Of a stretch of DNA of 64,000 nucleotides, positions 12,751 to 23,602 are shown piece by piece (the stretch's first letter is position 1; each line of letters opens with the position of its first letter). Position numbers and translations under genes: made by a program. The notes beneath the pieces are model-generated. The model worked only from the letters and a program-made list of their open reading frames with translations, had not been told where the DNA came from and made no database searches. This stretch comes from Phoenix dactylifera (taxonomy: Eukaryota > Streptophyta > Magnoliopsida > Arecales > Arecaceae). Where the stretch lies: the NCBI RefSeq assembly GCF_009389715.1, contig NC_052395.1, forward strand, positions 25,945,670 through 26,009,669. The letters are read 5' to 3'.

Positions 12751-14261
12751 CACCCCTTTAGGTCTTCATAAAAGGGCTCTGGGTCCTGTTCCTCTGGCTC
12801 CCTCCTTTTAGCTTGATCACGGACGAACCGACCCAGCTGACCTCGGCGGATAAGTGCCTCGATCTCGTCACGGAGCCGGTAGCAATCTTCCGTGTCGTGG
12901 CCGTGATTTCGGTGGAAGCGGCAATACTTCTTCGAGTGCTTCTGCAACTCTGACGGCCATGTTTTTGGTGGAGGTCGGAGGTAGCTCCGACCCTCAATCT
13001 CCATGAGGATCTCAGCTCGGGTGGATGTGAGGGGAGTGTATTCCTCAAATTTTTGGAGGGAAAACCTCTGTCGAGCTGGAATTTTGGGCCGAGGAGGATT
13101 CTCCTCGCGCTAGGGGGATCTGCTGCTTAGTTGGGAGCGCTCCTCGAGGTGCTTCTTCTGCATCTTGGCAGGTTGTTCGGCTGCTTCCCGCCGAGAGGCC
13201 ATGGCTTCCTCAGCCTTGGCGTACTTGCGAGCTCGGACCAACATTTCAACAAAGTCGGCAGGGAAGTTCTTCTCTATCGAGAAGAGAAATTTGTAGAACC
13301 GAGCTCCGGTCTTCAATGCTAACATTGCAATTGACTAGTCGAGATCGCGAACCTCCCATGTTGCAGCGGTGAAACGGTCGATGTAGTCTTTAAGGGACTC
13401 TCCTTCCTTTTGCTTGATATTGAGGAGAGAATCCGATGTTCGGCGCTGGCGTCGGCTGGCAGCAAAGTTGGCAGCGAACTGCCTGCCGAGCTGCTCAAAG
13501 GAGGACACAATGCTCGGCTTCAGACCGGAGAACCAAAGCCGAGCCACTCCTCGGAGGGTTGCAGGGAAGGCCTTGCAGAGCACGGCCTCCGAGGACCCTT
13601 GCAGTGCCATAAGGGCTCGGTAGGTCTCCAAGTGGTCAAGGGAGTCGGTGGTCCCGTTGTAGGGCTCTATCTGAGGCATTTTGAACCTCGGTGGGACCGG
13701 CTCATCTTCGATCTGGCGAGAGAAAGATGACTTGGTGGTGAACTCAAAGTCATCTTCATGCCTTGCCTTCTGACTGTGGAGCGCCTCGATCTGCCGCTCG
13801 AGTTTCTCGACTTTTCTGCCGAGCTCGAGTGGAACTCCTGTTGCAGCTCGGCATAAGGCAGACCCCACCTCAGATGGGTGCTGCCGTACTCGAGGCGTCA
13901 GGCTTCGGCGCGAGCTCTCAGGATAATAGATGCGCGACAAGCCCTCCCGGCTTGGGGGTCGAGCCCAGTGGGAGCTTCGGTGGTGGCGACGCTTCACAAA
14001 GGAATGACGTCGTGAGCGGCGTCCTGAGGACTCATGCTCGTGAGGAGGGAGTAGAGGTTGGTCTTCTACTTGCTGTAGGTCTTGAACGGCCGCAGTGAGT
14101 GCTTGGACTTGTTGAACAAGCAGGTTGAACTGCTCTGGTTGGACTTGGGGGACTGGATCCGCCGGAGCCCTTGGTGGTGAGTTCTGGACTGAGTCTCCAG
14201 GACTTGGCGCGAGACGCCGGGAGGCATTGGAGGCTCCTTTGCTTCTCAACTTCATGGCCAC
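12747..14261 (-). pseudogene. Element 1 gag (two in-frame stops)
   Basis: One minus-strand frame runs from ATG 14261 or 14255 to the stop at 12747. It is broken by in-frame TAG codons at 13335-13337 and about 13107-13109. It contains the plant retrotransposon gag core (RLWFSGLKPSIVSSFEQLGR) and a basic C-terminus with a zinc-knuckle-like C-x2-H motif (CRFHRNHGHDTEDCYRLR). Gag would package the RNA. The frame is otherwise clean, so inactivation looks recent relative to the pol deletion. Confidence 0.88.
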
Positions 14262-14269
14262 AACTCGGG

Positions 14270-14288
14270 CCCTTCCTCTAGCGCCAAC
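14270..14288 (-). other. Element 1 primer-binding-like site
   Basis: Directly beside the 5' LTR. It reads GTTGGCGCTAGAGGAAGG on the minus strand, identical to the site beside the 5' LTR of element 2. I cannot name the primer tRNA from memory. Confidence 0.7.
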
Positions 14289-15187
14289 TGTTGCTGAAAA
14301 TTGGACCCGAGGGCGGCCGTCGGCTGAGGAGGAGGAGCTCCGATGCGGGAATGGCGGGTGGCGGTCTGGCGGCGCGCAACGTCCTCCAGGAGACCTGCAA
14401 GAAGCCGGTGGTCGGGGTTTCCGGCGCTGGCCCTCCGATGCTTAAGTCCGAGGGAGCAAGTGTATGAACGGAAGGAGTAGTGAATATTCAGAGTTTCAAT
14501 CTCACAGCCCCCTTTAAAATGGAGAAGTTCCCCTTTTATAGAGGGGGGCTGGGTTACCTATGATGTGACGGGACAAACAGTCTGTCGTACGATTGGACAT
14601 GCGGTAGAAATTAATACTCGATCATGTGAATCAATGCTGTTACTGTAGGAGATCAGGCCGAAGCTTTCAAATCATCGTGGAGTCATGCCATCATTTGTAG
14701 CCGAGCAGGTTTGCCGTAAGGGGCTTGATGTCCATAGACAGCAGAAGCCATACGCTTTAATTGTTGAGTAAGCTGAGTGCCTGCAGGGGCCATACGCTTT
14801 GATTGTTGAGTAAACCGAATACTTATAGGAGTCATACGCATCGATTGTTGACAAAGGCAAGGCGTAGTTTTTCGGTCGCGCTGCGGAGGGATGTGACCAC
14901 AGCGCACGAGTCGGGCGTCTTTGGGTCGGTAGGGCTGCTCGGACGCTTCCAGGTCGGAGAGGCCACTTGGGCGCCTCTAGGTCGGAGAGGCCACTCGGGC
15001 GCCTCCGAATCTCCAGGTCGGAGGGTTTGCTCAGTCGCCTCCAGGTCGGAGGGTCTGCTCGAACGCCTCCAGGTCGGAGGGTCTGCTCGGGCGTCTCCAG
15101 ATTGGAGGGTCCGCTCGGACGCCTCCAGGTCGGAGGGTCTGCTTGGATGTTCATGCAAGCGTGACAACTTACATTTTCCCCCCAACA
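14289..15187 (-). repeat. Element 1, 5' LTR (899 bp)
   Basis: Partner of 10856-11810 with many point differences and two fewer 28-bp units. The TATA-type box (minus strand) lies near 14530-14540. The TSD AAACC follows immediately at 15188. Confidence 0.93.
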
Positions 15188-15192
15188 AAACC

Positions 15193-17514
15193 TTCCAGAA
15201 ATTGACAATCAGGGAACTTAAGAATATGCATTATCACTACATTAACTAATAATTCAGCTTTCCAAAAAAGAAAAATATACGAGGACATCAGTTGTATGTA
15301 CCTTGCCGATAGCTCCATATATCATCATGTGAACTTGTGAAACAATATATATATGGCTGGAAAACTAAAATTTCTTCCCAATACACAGGACCTCATAATT
15401 TCACTAGAAAATTTAAGTACAACAATAGTATGATATATAGGAGGTGACTGGACAAAAGCAGAGCATAGAAAATACTCAGCAAGGTTTTCTTGTCCTTAAG
15501 GGAAAGAATTTTGACAGATATTATATCAAATGCTAGGACAATGAGAACCTTGCAGAAAATGTAAATACAATAAATAAACAAACAGCAGACCAAGTTCCAA
15601 TTGTTCCCTTACATCACCCCTTTTTCAGTGTTAACAAGTATCTGTTCATTATTTTGGAATAAGCAACCAAAAGTATAATTATATCCTTCTGTATAATCCT
15701 TCATTAAATTTATTCTGTGGGCACAAATGGAGGTGCAAAATTAGCAACCCCCTGACCAAAGCTGAGGAGAGATCCTCATGTTTGTGTTGAATGATTACTC
15801 CAATCCTGGGGGTTTATCGAATGCTTACTCCAATGAGGGTTCCTCACAGATAACAAATGGGAAAATTTTCTACTTCAAATATTAGGATTCAATACAGCAT
15901 CTTTTACTTTCTCCATGCAAGTGCTGACTGACAGTGTGGAAGAAAATTTCTCGCATGTTACATGCATATTCTATATTGGCTCTAAAATGTTAGCTCTTTT
16001 ATTATCCGTTTCAAGCAAATTCTGCAGCTAATCTGAGAAACTATGCAGAAAAGATAATTGCTGCCATGTTCTGTTGGATTACAAGTAGGCAATAAGCCAT
16101 GTAAGATGATTTGAGATTTTCAAAATAACCACAATTTGCAAACCCCTTTAATATTCAGACAAGTTAGTTCCTTTTTTCGCTTTTCCAGTCATGTTTTATG
16201 ATATCCTGTTCCTCTTCACACTAGACAAGATAATTAAAACAGAATAAGACAAAGAGCAACAGATCAAAGCTAAATTGCAAAGAAGTTTAGAAAATGGCTG
16301 TGGAAAATGGATAAAATTAGCTCTTATGAAATTTATTTTTAAAAAAAACACAAAACCCCTTTGTAACTTATCAACTTACAATATTATTGCACCAGTTTTA
16401 TTCCACGTCTCTGGCTAAAGTCCTTCCAACCTTGTATGGTTTCCTTGTTTCATAGTTCTTTCACATGTTGTTTTATCATGTAATATGAGAAAAAATACCA
16501 CTACCAAGAAGAGCTGTAATCCAGCCTTCTTATTTTAGGCTGTTGGTACCAAAAGAGAAGCCCAATCCATAGTCAAGGACAGGTATTATGTAAATTTACA
16601 TCTACCCATGCAATTTAGCTAAATCTGTCCTTCCCAATCCTCATCATAAACCACAAAAATTTAATAGAAATTGTCAGTATGCTCTCCTAGTTTCACCTTA
16701 CAAACAAGTCGGGACTCCCTTTCTTCTTTTTTGTTCCTATGCAGTCATGGATGTAGAAGCAGTGTTCTTCCATAATTTGATCATAAATCCTTGCAACTCC
16801 GCCTGAAATCTGAAGCCCAACTTTAGTTTCAGATTGGAATCTATTTTCAAGTAACTTAGGTTCCATGATATTGTGATATTGACTATATAATAGATAGAAC
16901 ATCGATTCAAGTTCTATAGGCAATGACAGTCTGAATAGAACTCCCAGAAAGAACCATTACAGATAAAAAAAAGAAATCAATCTCAGATATAAAATATCAG
17001 AGCAAGTGTTGGTTTCTAGTTGGTAATTGCATATTAAAAATTATAATATATGTTCACAGGGCAAAGATATACCTGTTCAAAATAAAAGAAAAGCATAAAG
17101 GAATGGTGAAAACTGACAGTGCTTCGGAATCACAGGCCTGCATCACATTGAAGGCTCAACAATGTCAGACAGTCTAAATTCACCACCAATTAAGTTAAAT
17201 CATGGAACATTCTTGTAACTTATCGATACGTGATGACTGACATAATCAACAAATCCAAGGAGCCTACAAAACTGTAACCATGTATTAAAGATATAGACAA
17301 AATATGAAAAAGAAATAGAAGAGAATACAATGATACTTGGATGATGCAATCTCCATTAGAATCCACAATTCTTGTCCTCTCAACTTCTACCATCACATAT
17401 AATCATTTTTAAAACAGGCTTAGAGGAATGAATTTGAGAATGCCCGCCAAAAATAAGACTTAGCAGCGGAAACAAAAGAAGAGCCAAAAGAAGAATCCCA
17501 GAAGCCAAACCAAA
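15193..17514. other. AT-rich intergenic DNA
   Basis: No gene, RNA or complete mobile element recognised. The last 100-200 bases before 17515 should include the 3' UTR of the gamma-subunit gene. A 76-codon minus-strand open frame at 16693-16923 matches nothing I know. Confidence 0.5.
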
Positions 17515-18640
17515 CTATGTGAGGGCCTCGGCACCAGCAACAATCTCCAAGATCTCCCCAGTAATTTTGGCCTGCCGCTCCCTGTTGTAGGTCATCGACA
17601 GGCTCCGCTTCAGCTCAATGGCATTGTCGGTCGCATTGCTCATGGCGCTCATCCTCGCGGCAAGCTCGCTCGCCAGCGACTCCTGCAAGGCCCTGAGAAT
17701 CTGGCTGTTGAGGTACAGTGGCAGCAGCGCATCAAGTATTTGAACTGGGTCCTGCTCGAATTGAAGGATGGGCGAGAAGGCCGGTGTTGGGGTGCGAACA
17801 GTCTCGCGCTCGACCGTCAGCTTCCCCTCCTTGGTGGTGAGCCGGAAGAGCTCGTCCTCGGCGGCATCGATGCACACGCTATTGACATCGCAAATTTTGC
17901 CCTTCGGGGAGGGGGGGGAGGGTGTGGATCACAGGGTCGGACTTGACGAGGGAGACGAATTTAGTATAGAGGAGCTCCACCTTGTCGACCTCCTCGCTAA
18001 CGAAGAGGGAGAATACGTCATCGGCGATGGCATGAGCTTCTTTGGTGGTGGGGAGACTGCCGCCCTCGAGGAAGCGGTCGACGGGGATGTAGGGGCGGCG
18101 CTGGAAGTAGCTGTTGCCCTTCTTGCCGACGCTGATGACGGTGTAGTCGAGGCCGAGCTGCTTGAGATCGGCGATGCGGGACTCGGCCTTCTTGATGATG
18201 TTGTTGTTGAAGCCGCCGCAGAGGCCGCGGTCGCCGGTGACGACGACGAGGGCGATCTTCTTGACGGGGCGGACCTTGGTGAGGGGGACGTCGATGTCCT
18301 CGTTCTGGAGCTGCTCGTTGATGTTGTAGAGGACCTCGACGAGGGTCTCGGAGAAGGGGCGGCCGCTGACGACGGCCTCCTGGGCGCGGCGGACCTTGGC
18401 GGCGGCGACGAGCTTCATGGCCTCGGTGATCTTCTGAGTGTTCTTCACGGAGTCGATCCGCTCGCGGAGCTCGCGGAGGCCGCAGTGCGGGGAGCTCGAC
18501 GGCACGCGGTGCGAGGAGGGCGAAGGGGACGCCAGGAAGAAGCGGGAGGGGGCGATGAGGGAGCGGGAAGAAAGGGAATCGAAATCGGGGAGAATAGAGG
18601 GTTTGGGGGATGCCCACGCTGTGAGATTGGAGTAGGACAT
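17515..18640 (-). CDS. ATPC1: Chloroplast ATP synthase gamma subunit (frameshifted)
   Basis: This nucleus-encoded gamma subunit is the rotating central stalk of CF1 in the thylakoid ATP synthase. The start is the ATG at 18640 (MSYSNLTAW), followed by about 55 residues of Ser/Pro-rich transit peptide. The mature protein begins near [20 protein letters not shown] and ends at the stop at 17515. [15 protein letters not shown] and the C-terminal [20 protein letters not shown] are characteristic. The dithiol switch [15 protein letters not shown], with both regulatory cysteines, is present. The frame breaks in a G/A run at 17906-17922. Family spacing (LPP-SPKG) and a total of about 375 residues fit loss of two bases (one CT unit on the coding strand). 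No splice sites could bypass it. It is intronless, as usual for this gene. Either the gene is dead or the run was misassembled. Confidence 0.93.
17906..17922 (-). other. Frameshift site in ATPC1
   Basis: The plus strand reads GGGGAGGGGGGGGAGGG. Upstream the frame encodes [12 protein letters not shown], and downstream a different frame resumes at [10 protein letters not shown] two-base deletion or one-base insertion explains it; a two-base deletion gives the family's usual residue count. Confidence 0.85.
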
Positions 18641-18985
18641 GGTGTTAGAGCTTTCGGAGACCTCCCATTCTCTTTGTGAAAGTTGAGCGTTGAGGAGGGG
18701 GGGTGCAATGGGTGCGAGTTTCTCTGTGCTTGGGTCGGGGCTGTTTGCGCTTTTTGTTCCGTGTCTTTGGCTTGGTTGGCTGGAAGAGAGGAAGTGGGGA
18801 AGAGGCAAGGAGTGGTGGGTTGGGTTTGGGTTCGGATTCGGGTTCGGGTTCGGAATAAGGGATTTGACCGTTGGGAGGATGTAGGTCTGTCGAGGTTTTC
18901 ATGATTTTTTGGGAATGCAGGTTGTGGCGGAGGAAATTTGGGACTCCCGTTCTGCTTTTACAACACTTAGGACCATATCCATATC
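18641..18985 (-). promoter_or_regulatory. Remaining ATPC1 5' UTR and proximal promoter
   Basis: Only about 345 bp separate the ATPC1 start codon from the first recognisable LINE sequence. The stretch is G-rich on the plus strand, so CT-rich on the coding strand, as in many plant core promoters. It includes a short TTCGGG repeat at 18830-18855. No clear TATA box was identified. Confidence 0.4.
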
Positions 18986-19110
18986 CTAAGAACTCTTATT
19001 TTCTGGCTTGTTTAGGTAAACTTTGATAATAATGTTAGCAAAATTTGAGGCAGCAAAGTTGCAGGATTTATCATCAGAGATCAGAAGGTCTGATTGGTAG
19101 CGGTCGGAGG
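18986..19110 (+). pseudogene. LINE RNase H remnant, 5' piece
   Basis: The frame through 19016-19110 encodes a decayed retrotransposon RNase H start (WLV-stop-VNFD, then SKVAGFIIRD and LVAVGG) with stops. It continues in homology at 42784 after the hAT element, which marks the insertion site. The LINE 5' end is truncated and I could not place it exactly. Confidence 0.75.
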
Positions 19111-19400
19111 TAGGGCTGGAAGTGGGCCGGGCCGGGTCGGGCCAAACCCCTACCCAAGCCCGGCCCGAATTTTTTTTCCGGGCTTCGGGCCGGGCCGGGG
19201 CCCGAAAAATTTTTAAGGAACAAGGCCCGAGCCCGGCCCGAGCCCGGTCCGAGCCCATTTGGGCCGGCTCAGTTGGGCCCTAACCTGGGCCGGCCCGTTT
19301 GGGCCAGCTCGTTTGGGCCAGCCCGATCCCGAGCCCGGCCCGATCCCCAGCCCGGCCCGATCCCGAGCCCGGCCAGCCCGTTTGGGTCATAGCATATCCT
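19111..19400. repeat. hAT element left end, GGGCC-rich subterminal repeats
   Basis: Starts with the terminal inverted repeat and continues with repeated CGGGCC, GAGCCCGGCCCG and TTTGGGCC words. The right end has the same words in inverted order. Confidence 0.85.
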
Positions 19401-19811
19401 CCTTTGTGTTTTCTGGCTTTTTCTGATGTTTCATTCTCACCTGCTTCCTTATATTACTAACAGCATTTTTTGTTTGAAGCAGCAATCATGCAAGACATGC
19501 AAACAAGTTCATGCTATTCTTGAACAAAGAGAACTTAAAATATCCTCTCTTGTTTCATTAGAAAAGTGAGCAACTGATTGGCTTTGTGATTATTATACTT
19601 TAATTAAAAGCAGATATCCCAGAGAGTCCAGATAAGCAAATATGTAGGCAATGATAAGAAGTAACATCTGTCAGTCAAAGTGAACCATCTGACTTCCAAT
19701 ACTTGTTAGATTTAGACAAACCTATTGGTAGCAACATATGGAGATACATATTGATGCCAACTTCTACCTTAAACAGAGAGACAGAAGCACAATAAAGCAT
19801 AGAAGATGAAC

Positions 19812-20466
19812 CTTATTCAACAAAAATATTGCATATGCTGCTCTTGTAGAATCTTGGCCTTCCAGAAAGAGTGGAAATTCTGTAGGCTTTACATTCATGC
19901 CCATAAGAATTGGATTTGCTGACAAATCTGATGATATAGACTCAACTGAAGGAGCATAGTCATGAATATATGAACGTGAGCCTCCCAAGCGCAAAGGATA
20001 TCGTAGAGGAACATCAAGGTACGATGCAATAAGCAATACAGCCTGCAAAGCAAGGAAGAAAATAAATAACAAGCCGACCCTGATATCTCTACCTGCTTAC
20101 CATGATAGCTCTACAAAGTGAGACTCTTGAGCATGACGTGTTTTGCTACACAACTACATGCAAAATTTCAAAATCACATGAACTTTAATACAACTTGAAC
20201 TCAAATTTAAGAGAGATGAGCAGAAGACAAATGCATATTCAGTTGTCAGGCCATGTCAGCTACGTAAATTTTTCAAAAAGAAAAGAAACGAAAACTTACA
20301 TGTGCAACATAACCAAGAACAGTTGCAGAGCTCTGAACCTCCTTCTTGCCACTGAAAAAGCTAATCTGTTTTAATGGGCGTGCAGGTAGTTGCAGACCTA
20401 AAATTGTTAAAGGCGACAGTTGTGGAGGTTTAGATACATTTGGAGAGCGTGATGAAATAGAATCTC
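19812..20466 (-). pseudogene. VPS38: Captured VPS38/UVRAG gene fragment (two exons)
   Basis: VPS38/UVRAG is a subunit of PI3-kinase complex II in endosomal sorting and autophagy. Exon 20466-20300 encodes the segment ending SFFSGKKEVQSSATVLGYVA-H. Exon 20042-19812 encodes the segment with [23 protein letters not shown] and [23 protein letters not shown]. Both have GT-AG borders, and the join (GYVAH then [16 protein letters not shown]) matches the conserved core of the family. Neither exon has a stop. The next expected exon (after LLNK) and the N-terminal part are absent on this side, and the fragment lies inside a hAT-like element. It is therefore a captured piece, not the resident gene. Whether it is transcribed cannot be seen. 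Confidence 0.85.
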
Positions 20467-20650
20467 CTGAGAAATATTTGTTTCATCTCAGTATACACTC
20501 CAGAAACCAAGAAAGAGCAATAATATGAAAGATATTAAAAATGAAACATTGATCAATAACAATTATTCGGACATAACATTGTGGCAACCCATTGTGCCAA
20601 TAGAAAATGGTTTCCTTATTGGACATTCTAAAATCACTTGAAGACCAAAC

Positions 20651-20802
20651 CTGCCACCCAATTTTCTGCTCTCCTGGAACTACAGCTGGTTCCATGGTTC
20701 ATCATAAAGTCACTGAAGCAACCCAGCAATGGATAATAGTGCACTTACCTTTAAAGAACCACAAAGAAACAGTAGATATACAGAATGACAGATCGGAGCA
20801 TC
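20651..20802 (-). pseudogene. Possible further VPS38 exons (uncertain)
   Basis: Upstream of the recognised exons there are splice-site pairs bounding 20802-20749 (54 bp) and a short exon ending at 20651. The 54-bp piece is open, but the phases do not join cleanly to the next exon and I do not recognise the peptides. Listed only as a candidate. Confidence 0.25.
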
Positions 20803-21287
20803 CTACAATGGTAAGTATCATTCTATAATGTCTTCTTAGTGAACTCATAGATAACCAAGAAAAAAATCTACAATGTATATAATGTTATCTCAAGAGGTGG
20901 ATATGACATCAAGGAGATAACACAGCATATAATACATAAGTCAACATCAAGTCCTCCATAATTTTCTGCATTAATTTTCTACAATATATCATCAATCCTA
21001 GAATATCTCATTACATGTCACACTCAATCAAATGCATTGGCACAACATATAATACATAATTTTCATTTGCCCTGGCCAATCAAATGTTTTCCTTAATACA
21101 GTTACTATCAAGTAAATGAAAAATTCATCGGTGGAAAAAGGTAAGTAAGAGCACATCAAGAAAAAGAAACATTTTGCCAAAAATATGAAGGAAAACTACA
21201 CTTCTCAAGAAAAAAAAGGACATGCTTAAGGAAGCATGATGAGTGACATTAAGACAGCCAACTACTATTATAACAATAAAAGCTTCA

Positions 21288-21636
21288 TGATGCCGGACCA
21301 AATTTTAAATGGAAGAAGGAGAAGAGGGGAAGAGAAGGAGGAAGAAGAAGAGAAGAAGGAGAAGGGAGGAGAAGAGAAGAAGAGGAAACGTGGGGGAAAG
21401 AAATCTTTAATTCTTCATTAAAACCCTAATCAACATAAAGTTCCCTTTAAATAGGGCCCCATAAGAACAATTAAAATAAACCCCTTACATAAAATAATTC
21501 CCCACAAATAAGCCCTAAAATGCAAATAAGCCCAGAATAAAATAAACCCCAAATAAATCCTAAAACACAAATAAACCCAGAAATAACAATAAGCAAATAT
21601 GCAAATAAAATGGGGACCTAGCTGATGTCCCCATCA
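21288..21636 (-). repeat. Element 3, 3' LTR (349 bp)
   Basis: TGATG...CATCA ends. An AGAAGG/GAGGAAG-rich block is followed by a TATTTAAAGG-type box on the minus strand. Confidence 0.95.
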
Positions 21637-22370
21637 ACTCCTCCCAGGTGAGAAAAACTCGACCCCGTCGAGTGTAAATCGGGTCGGCTGTCGTACTGCT
21701 CCAGAAGGTCCGGGTCAAGGCGCTGCAACTCAGCTCGCGAAATCCACGACACATCTGATTCGGGTCGACCTTTCCACCGAACAAGGTAACGTTGGTAGCT
21801 TCCTCTCCTGGTAGATATAACCTGCTCATCTAATATATGTTCTATGTGTTCTCTGCGTGCATGAAACTGTGGAGGTGGAGGCTCACTAGCAGGTGCTAGA
21901 GCAGGGTGATCAACAACAGTGGATGTATCAACAAAAGGGTCAGAAGGAATGAATGTTGATTTCTTGTATGGGACTAAATCTTCAATATTAAATGTCGCAC
22001 TAATCCCATAGTCTTCAGGAAGATCTACAACATACGCATTCGAACTGATTTTCTTTAGGACTTTGAACGGTCCCGCACTACGAGATTGCAACTTTTTGAA
22101 CGTCCCTGAAGGAAGTCGTTCAGGTCTAATTCTTACCATGACTGAATCACCTACATTTAATTCTTTATAACGGCGGTGCAAATCAGCAAAGGATTTATAT
22201 TTTAAGTTATTAGAGTGAATAAGTTTGCTGATCTCCTGATGCAATGAATGCAGGTGTGAAGCAAATGATTGTGCAGACTCAGAGACTCGATGTTGATGAG
22301 ACATGGGAATCAAGTCTATGGGTTGCCTAGGTTTATAGCCATTCACCACTTCAAAAGGACTCATGCCTAT
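21618..22370 (-). CDS. Element 3 integrase C-terminus and chromodomain
   Basis: This is the end of the pol frame interrupted by element 2. It encodes the integrase tail (MSPFEVVNGYKPRQP), the SH3-like GPFKVLKKISSNAYVVDLP segment and a chromodomain (HILDEQVISTRRGSYQRYLV then RWKGRPESDVSW). The stop at 21618 lies just inside the LTR. The chromodomain would direct integration to marked chromatin. The frame continues exactly from 34981 once element 2 and one CCTAT copy are removed. Confidence 0.92.
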   Translation of the reverse strand: MGMSPFEVVNGYKPRQPIDLIPMSHQHRVSESAQSFASHLHSLHQEISKLIHSNNLKYKSFADLHRRYKELNVGDSVMVRIRPERLPSGTFKKLQSRSAGPFKVLKKISSNAYVVDLPEDYGISATFNIEDLVPYKKSTFIPSDPFVDTSTVVDHPALAPASEPPPPQFHARREHIEHILDEQVISTRRGSYQRYLVRWKGRPESDVSWISRAELQRLDPDLLEQYDSRPDLHSTGSSFSHLGGVDGDIS

Positions 22371-23568
22371 TGTTGGGGAAAAAACCCCAAGTCATACCGC
22401 CACGGAGACGCTCGGCCAAAGAGCGCCGACCAGGAGGATGCTCGGCCAAAGAATGCCGACCAGGAAGGCGCTCGACTAAAGGGCGCCGACCGGAGAGAGC
22501 GCCAAGAGGCGCCCAATCAAAATAACCAAGTAGAGATGCTCGGATAGGAAGAGCCGACCAGCGGACGCCGACCAGAGAAGCGCTCAACTAGAAAGCGCTG
22601 ACTAGAGAGAGCGCCAAATAGAGGCGCTCGGCTAGAAGGTGCTCGCCCAAAGGGCGCCGACCAGGAGTACTCGAAGCAACCCCGCCACAGGGCGCCCCTC
22701 TGGGCGACCAGCTCGGCTCGGCACCCTTGCCGAGCCGATGCCTTAACTAATACTCCTCCACGCCAAGCTTTCTCGAAAGGTCCGGCGGCTATACACGCGA
22801 CTCTACTATAGCCTGTCACTATCTCCAAGCCATCAAGGCATAAGATCTCTGCAGGTATTCGGCACGACCTGCCATTAATGCATGAGACTCCCTCAAGTCT
22901 CCGATGCACCCAGTCATTTAATGAGCACGGCCCAAGACGATCTCCGGATCACTGAACCATCAGAGCGTATGGCTCTCCCTGACCGCCGGTTCATTCGGTA
23001 ATAAATGCACTTACCATCCACGGACCCCAGGCCCACCACAGCCGGCAGTTCAACCACTCCAACAGGTCCGATCGACCGTGACAACTCCCTGATTCCGGTC
23101 CGATTCGGTTCCGTTCTCCACTACGCCATTAATAGGCCAAATCGTGCCCAATTATTACAAAAGAGGACAAACCTCCTGTCACCTCCCAGGTAACAAAAAT
23201 CCTTCTATAAAAGGAAACCTGGGGGGAAAAGGATGGGGCCCCCGGACAGAACCCTCCTGGACCGGGTGAAAAGAAGCAAACAGCACAGACACAATGGAGG
23301 ATATCACCCTCTTCATCTTCTTCATCTTATCCAAATATTCCTGCTTTCTTCTCCATATACTCTCTTCCTTGCTCTCTACACATATCTGCCCCTCTCTGAC
23401 TTAAGCATCGGAGGGCCGGCGCCGGGGAGCCCGGCCACCGGCTTTTTGCAGGACTTACACCCCTCCAGGAGGACGTCACCAGTCGGCGCGCCGCCGACCA
23501 CCGTCCCTGCAGCGAAGCTCCTCCTTCCCCGGCTTCGCGGTAGCCCCCGGGTCCAATTTCCAGCAACA
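22371..23568 (+). repeat. Element 2, 5' LTR (1198 bp)
   Basis: TGTTG...CAACA ends. The U3 contains many GCGCTCGGC/GCGCCGACC words. A TATAAAAG box lies at 23206-23213, about 360 bp from the LTR end. Confidence 0.95.
23206..23213 (+). promoter_or_regulatory. TATA box of element 2 LTR
   Basis: TATAAAAG, conserved in the other LTR at 34618-34625. It would start the genomic RNA shortly downstream. Confidence 0.7.
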
Positions 23569-23602
23569 GTTGGCGCTAGAGGAAGGGCCCGAGTTCGCTG
23601 CC

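Larger units (their letters stand above)
10856..15187 (-). mobile_element. Non-autonomous Tat-type Ty3 retrotransposon, element 1
   Basis: A 4,332-bp element with two direct LTRs, flanked by the 5-bp duplication AAACC (10851-10855 and 15188-15192). It reads on the minus strand: 5' LTR at the right, primer-binding-like site, gag, a protease remnant, then an RNase H remnant near 12.2-12.3 kb, a tandem repeat, a purine tract and the 3' LTR. Reverse transcriptase and integrase are missing. The gag is the same type as in element 2, as are the end of U5 (LTR end GCAACA), the primer site GTTGGCGCTAGAGGAAGG and the AAGTCGG-rich polypurine tract. U3 is different. An element 2-like relative could have supplied enzymes in trans; that is inference. 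Confidence 0.93.

Noticed and set aside
17879..17930. An intron hiding the ATPC1 frameshift
   Set aside because: There is no GT-AG pair in the right place, and the protein resumes within a few residues at the expected spacing.
17768..18679. 303-codon plus-strand open frame
   Set aside because: It is the GC-rich antisense shadow of ATPC1, whose minus-strand product is unmistakable.
19812..20466. VPS38 as a resident host gene split by retrotransposons
   Set aside because: The fragment lies between hAT termini with an 8-bp duplication, flanking exons are missing, and the LINE frame rejoins outside.
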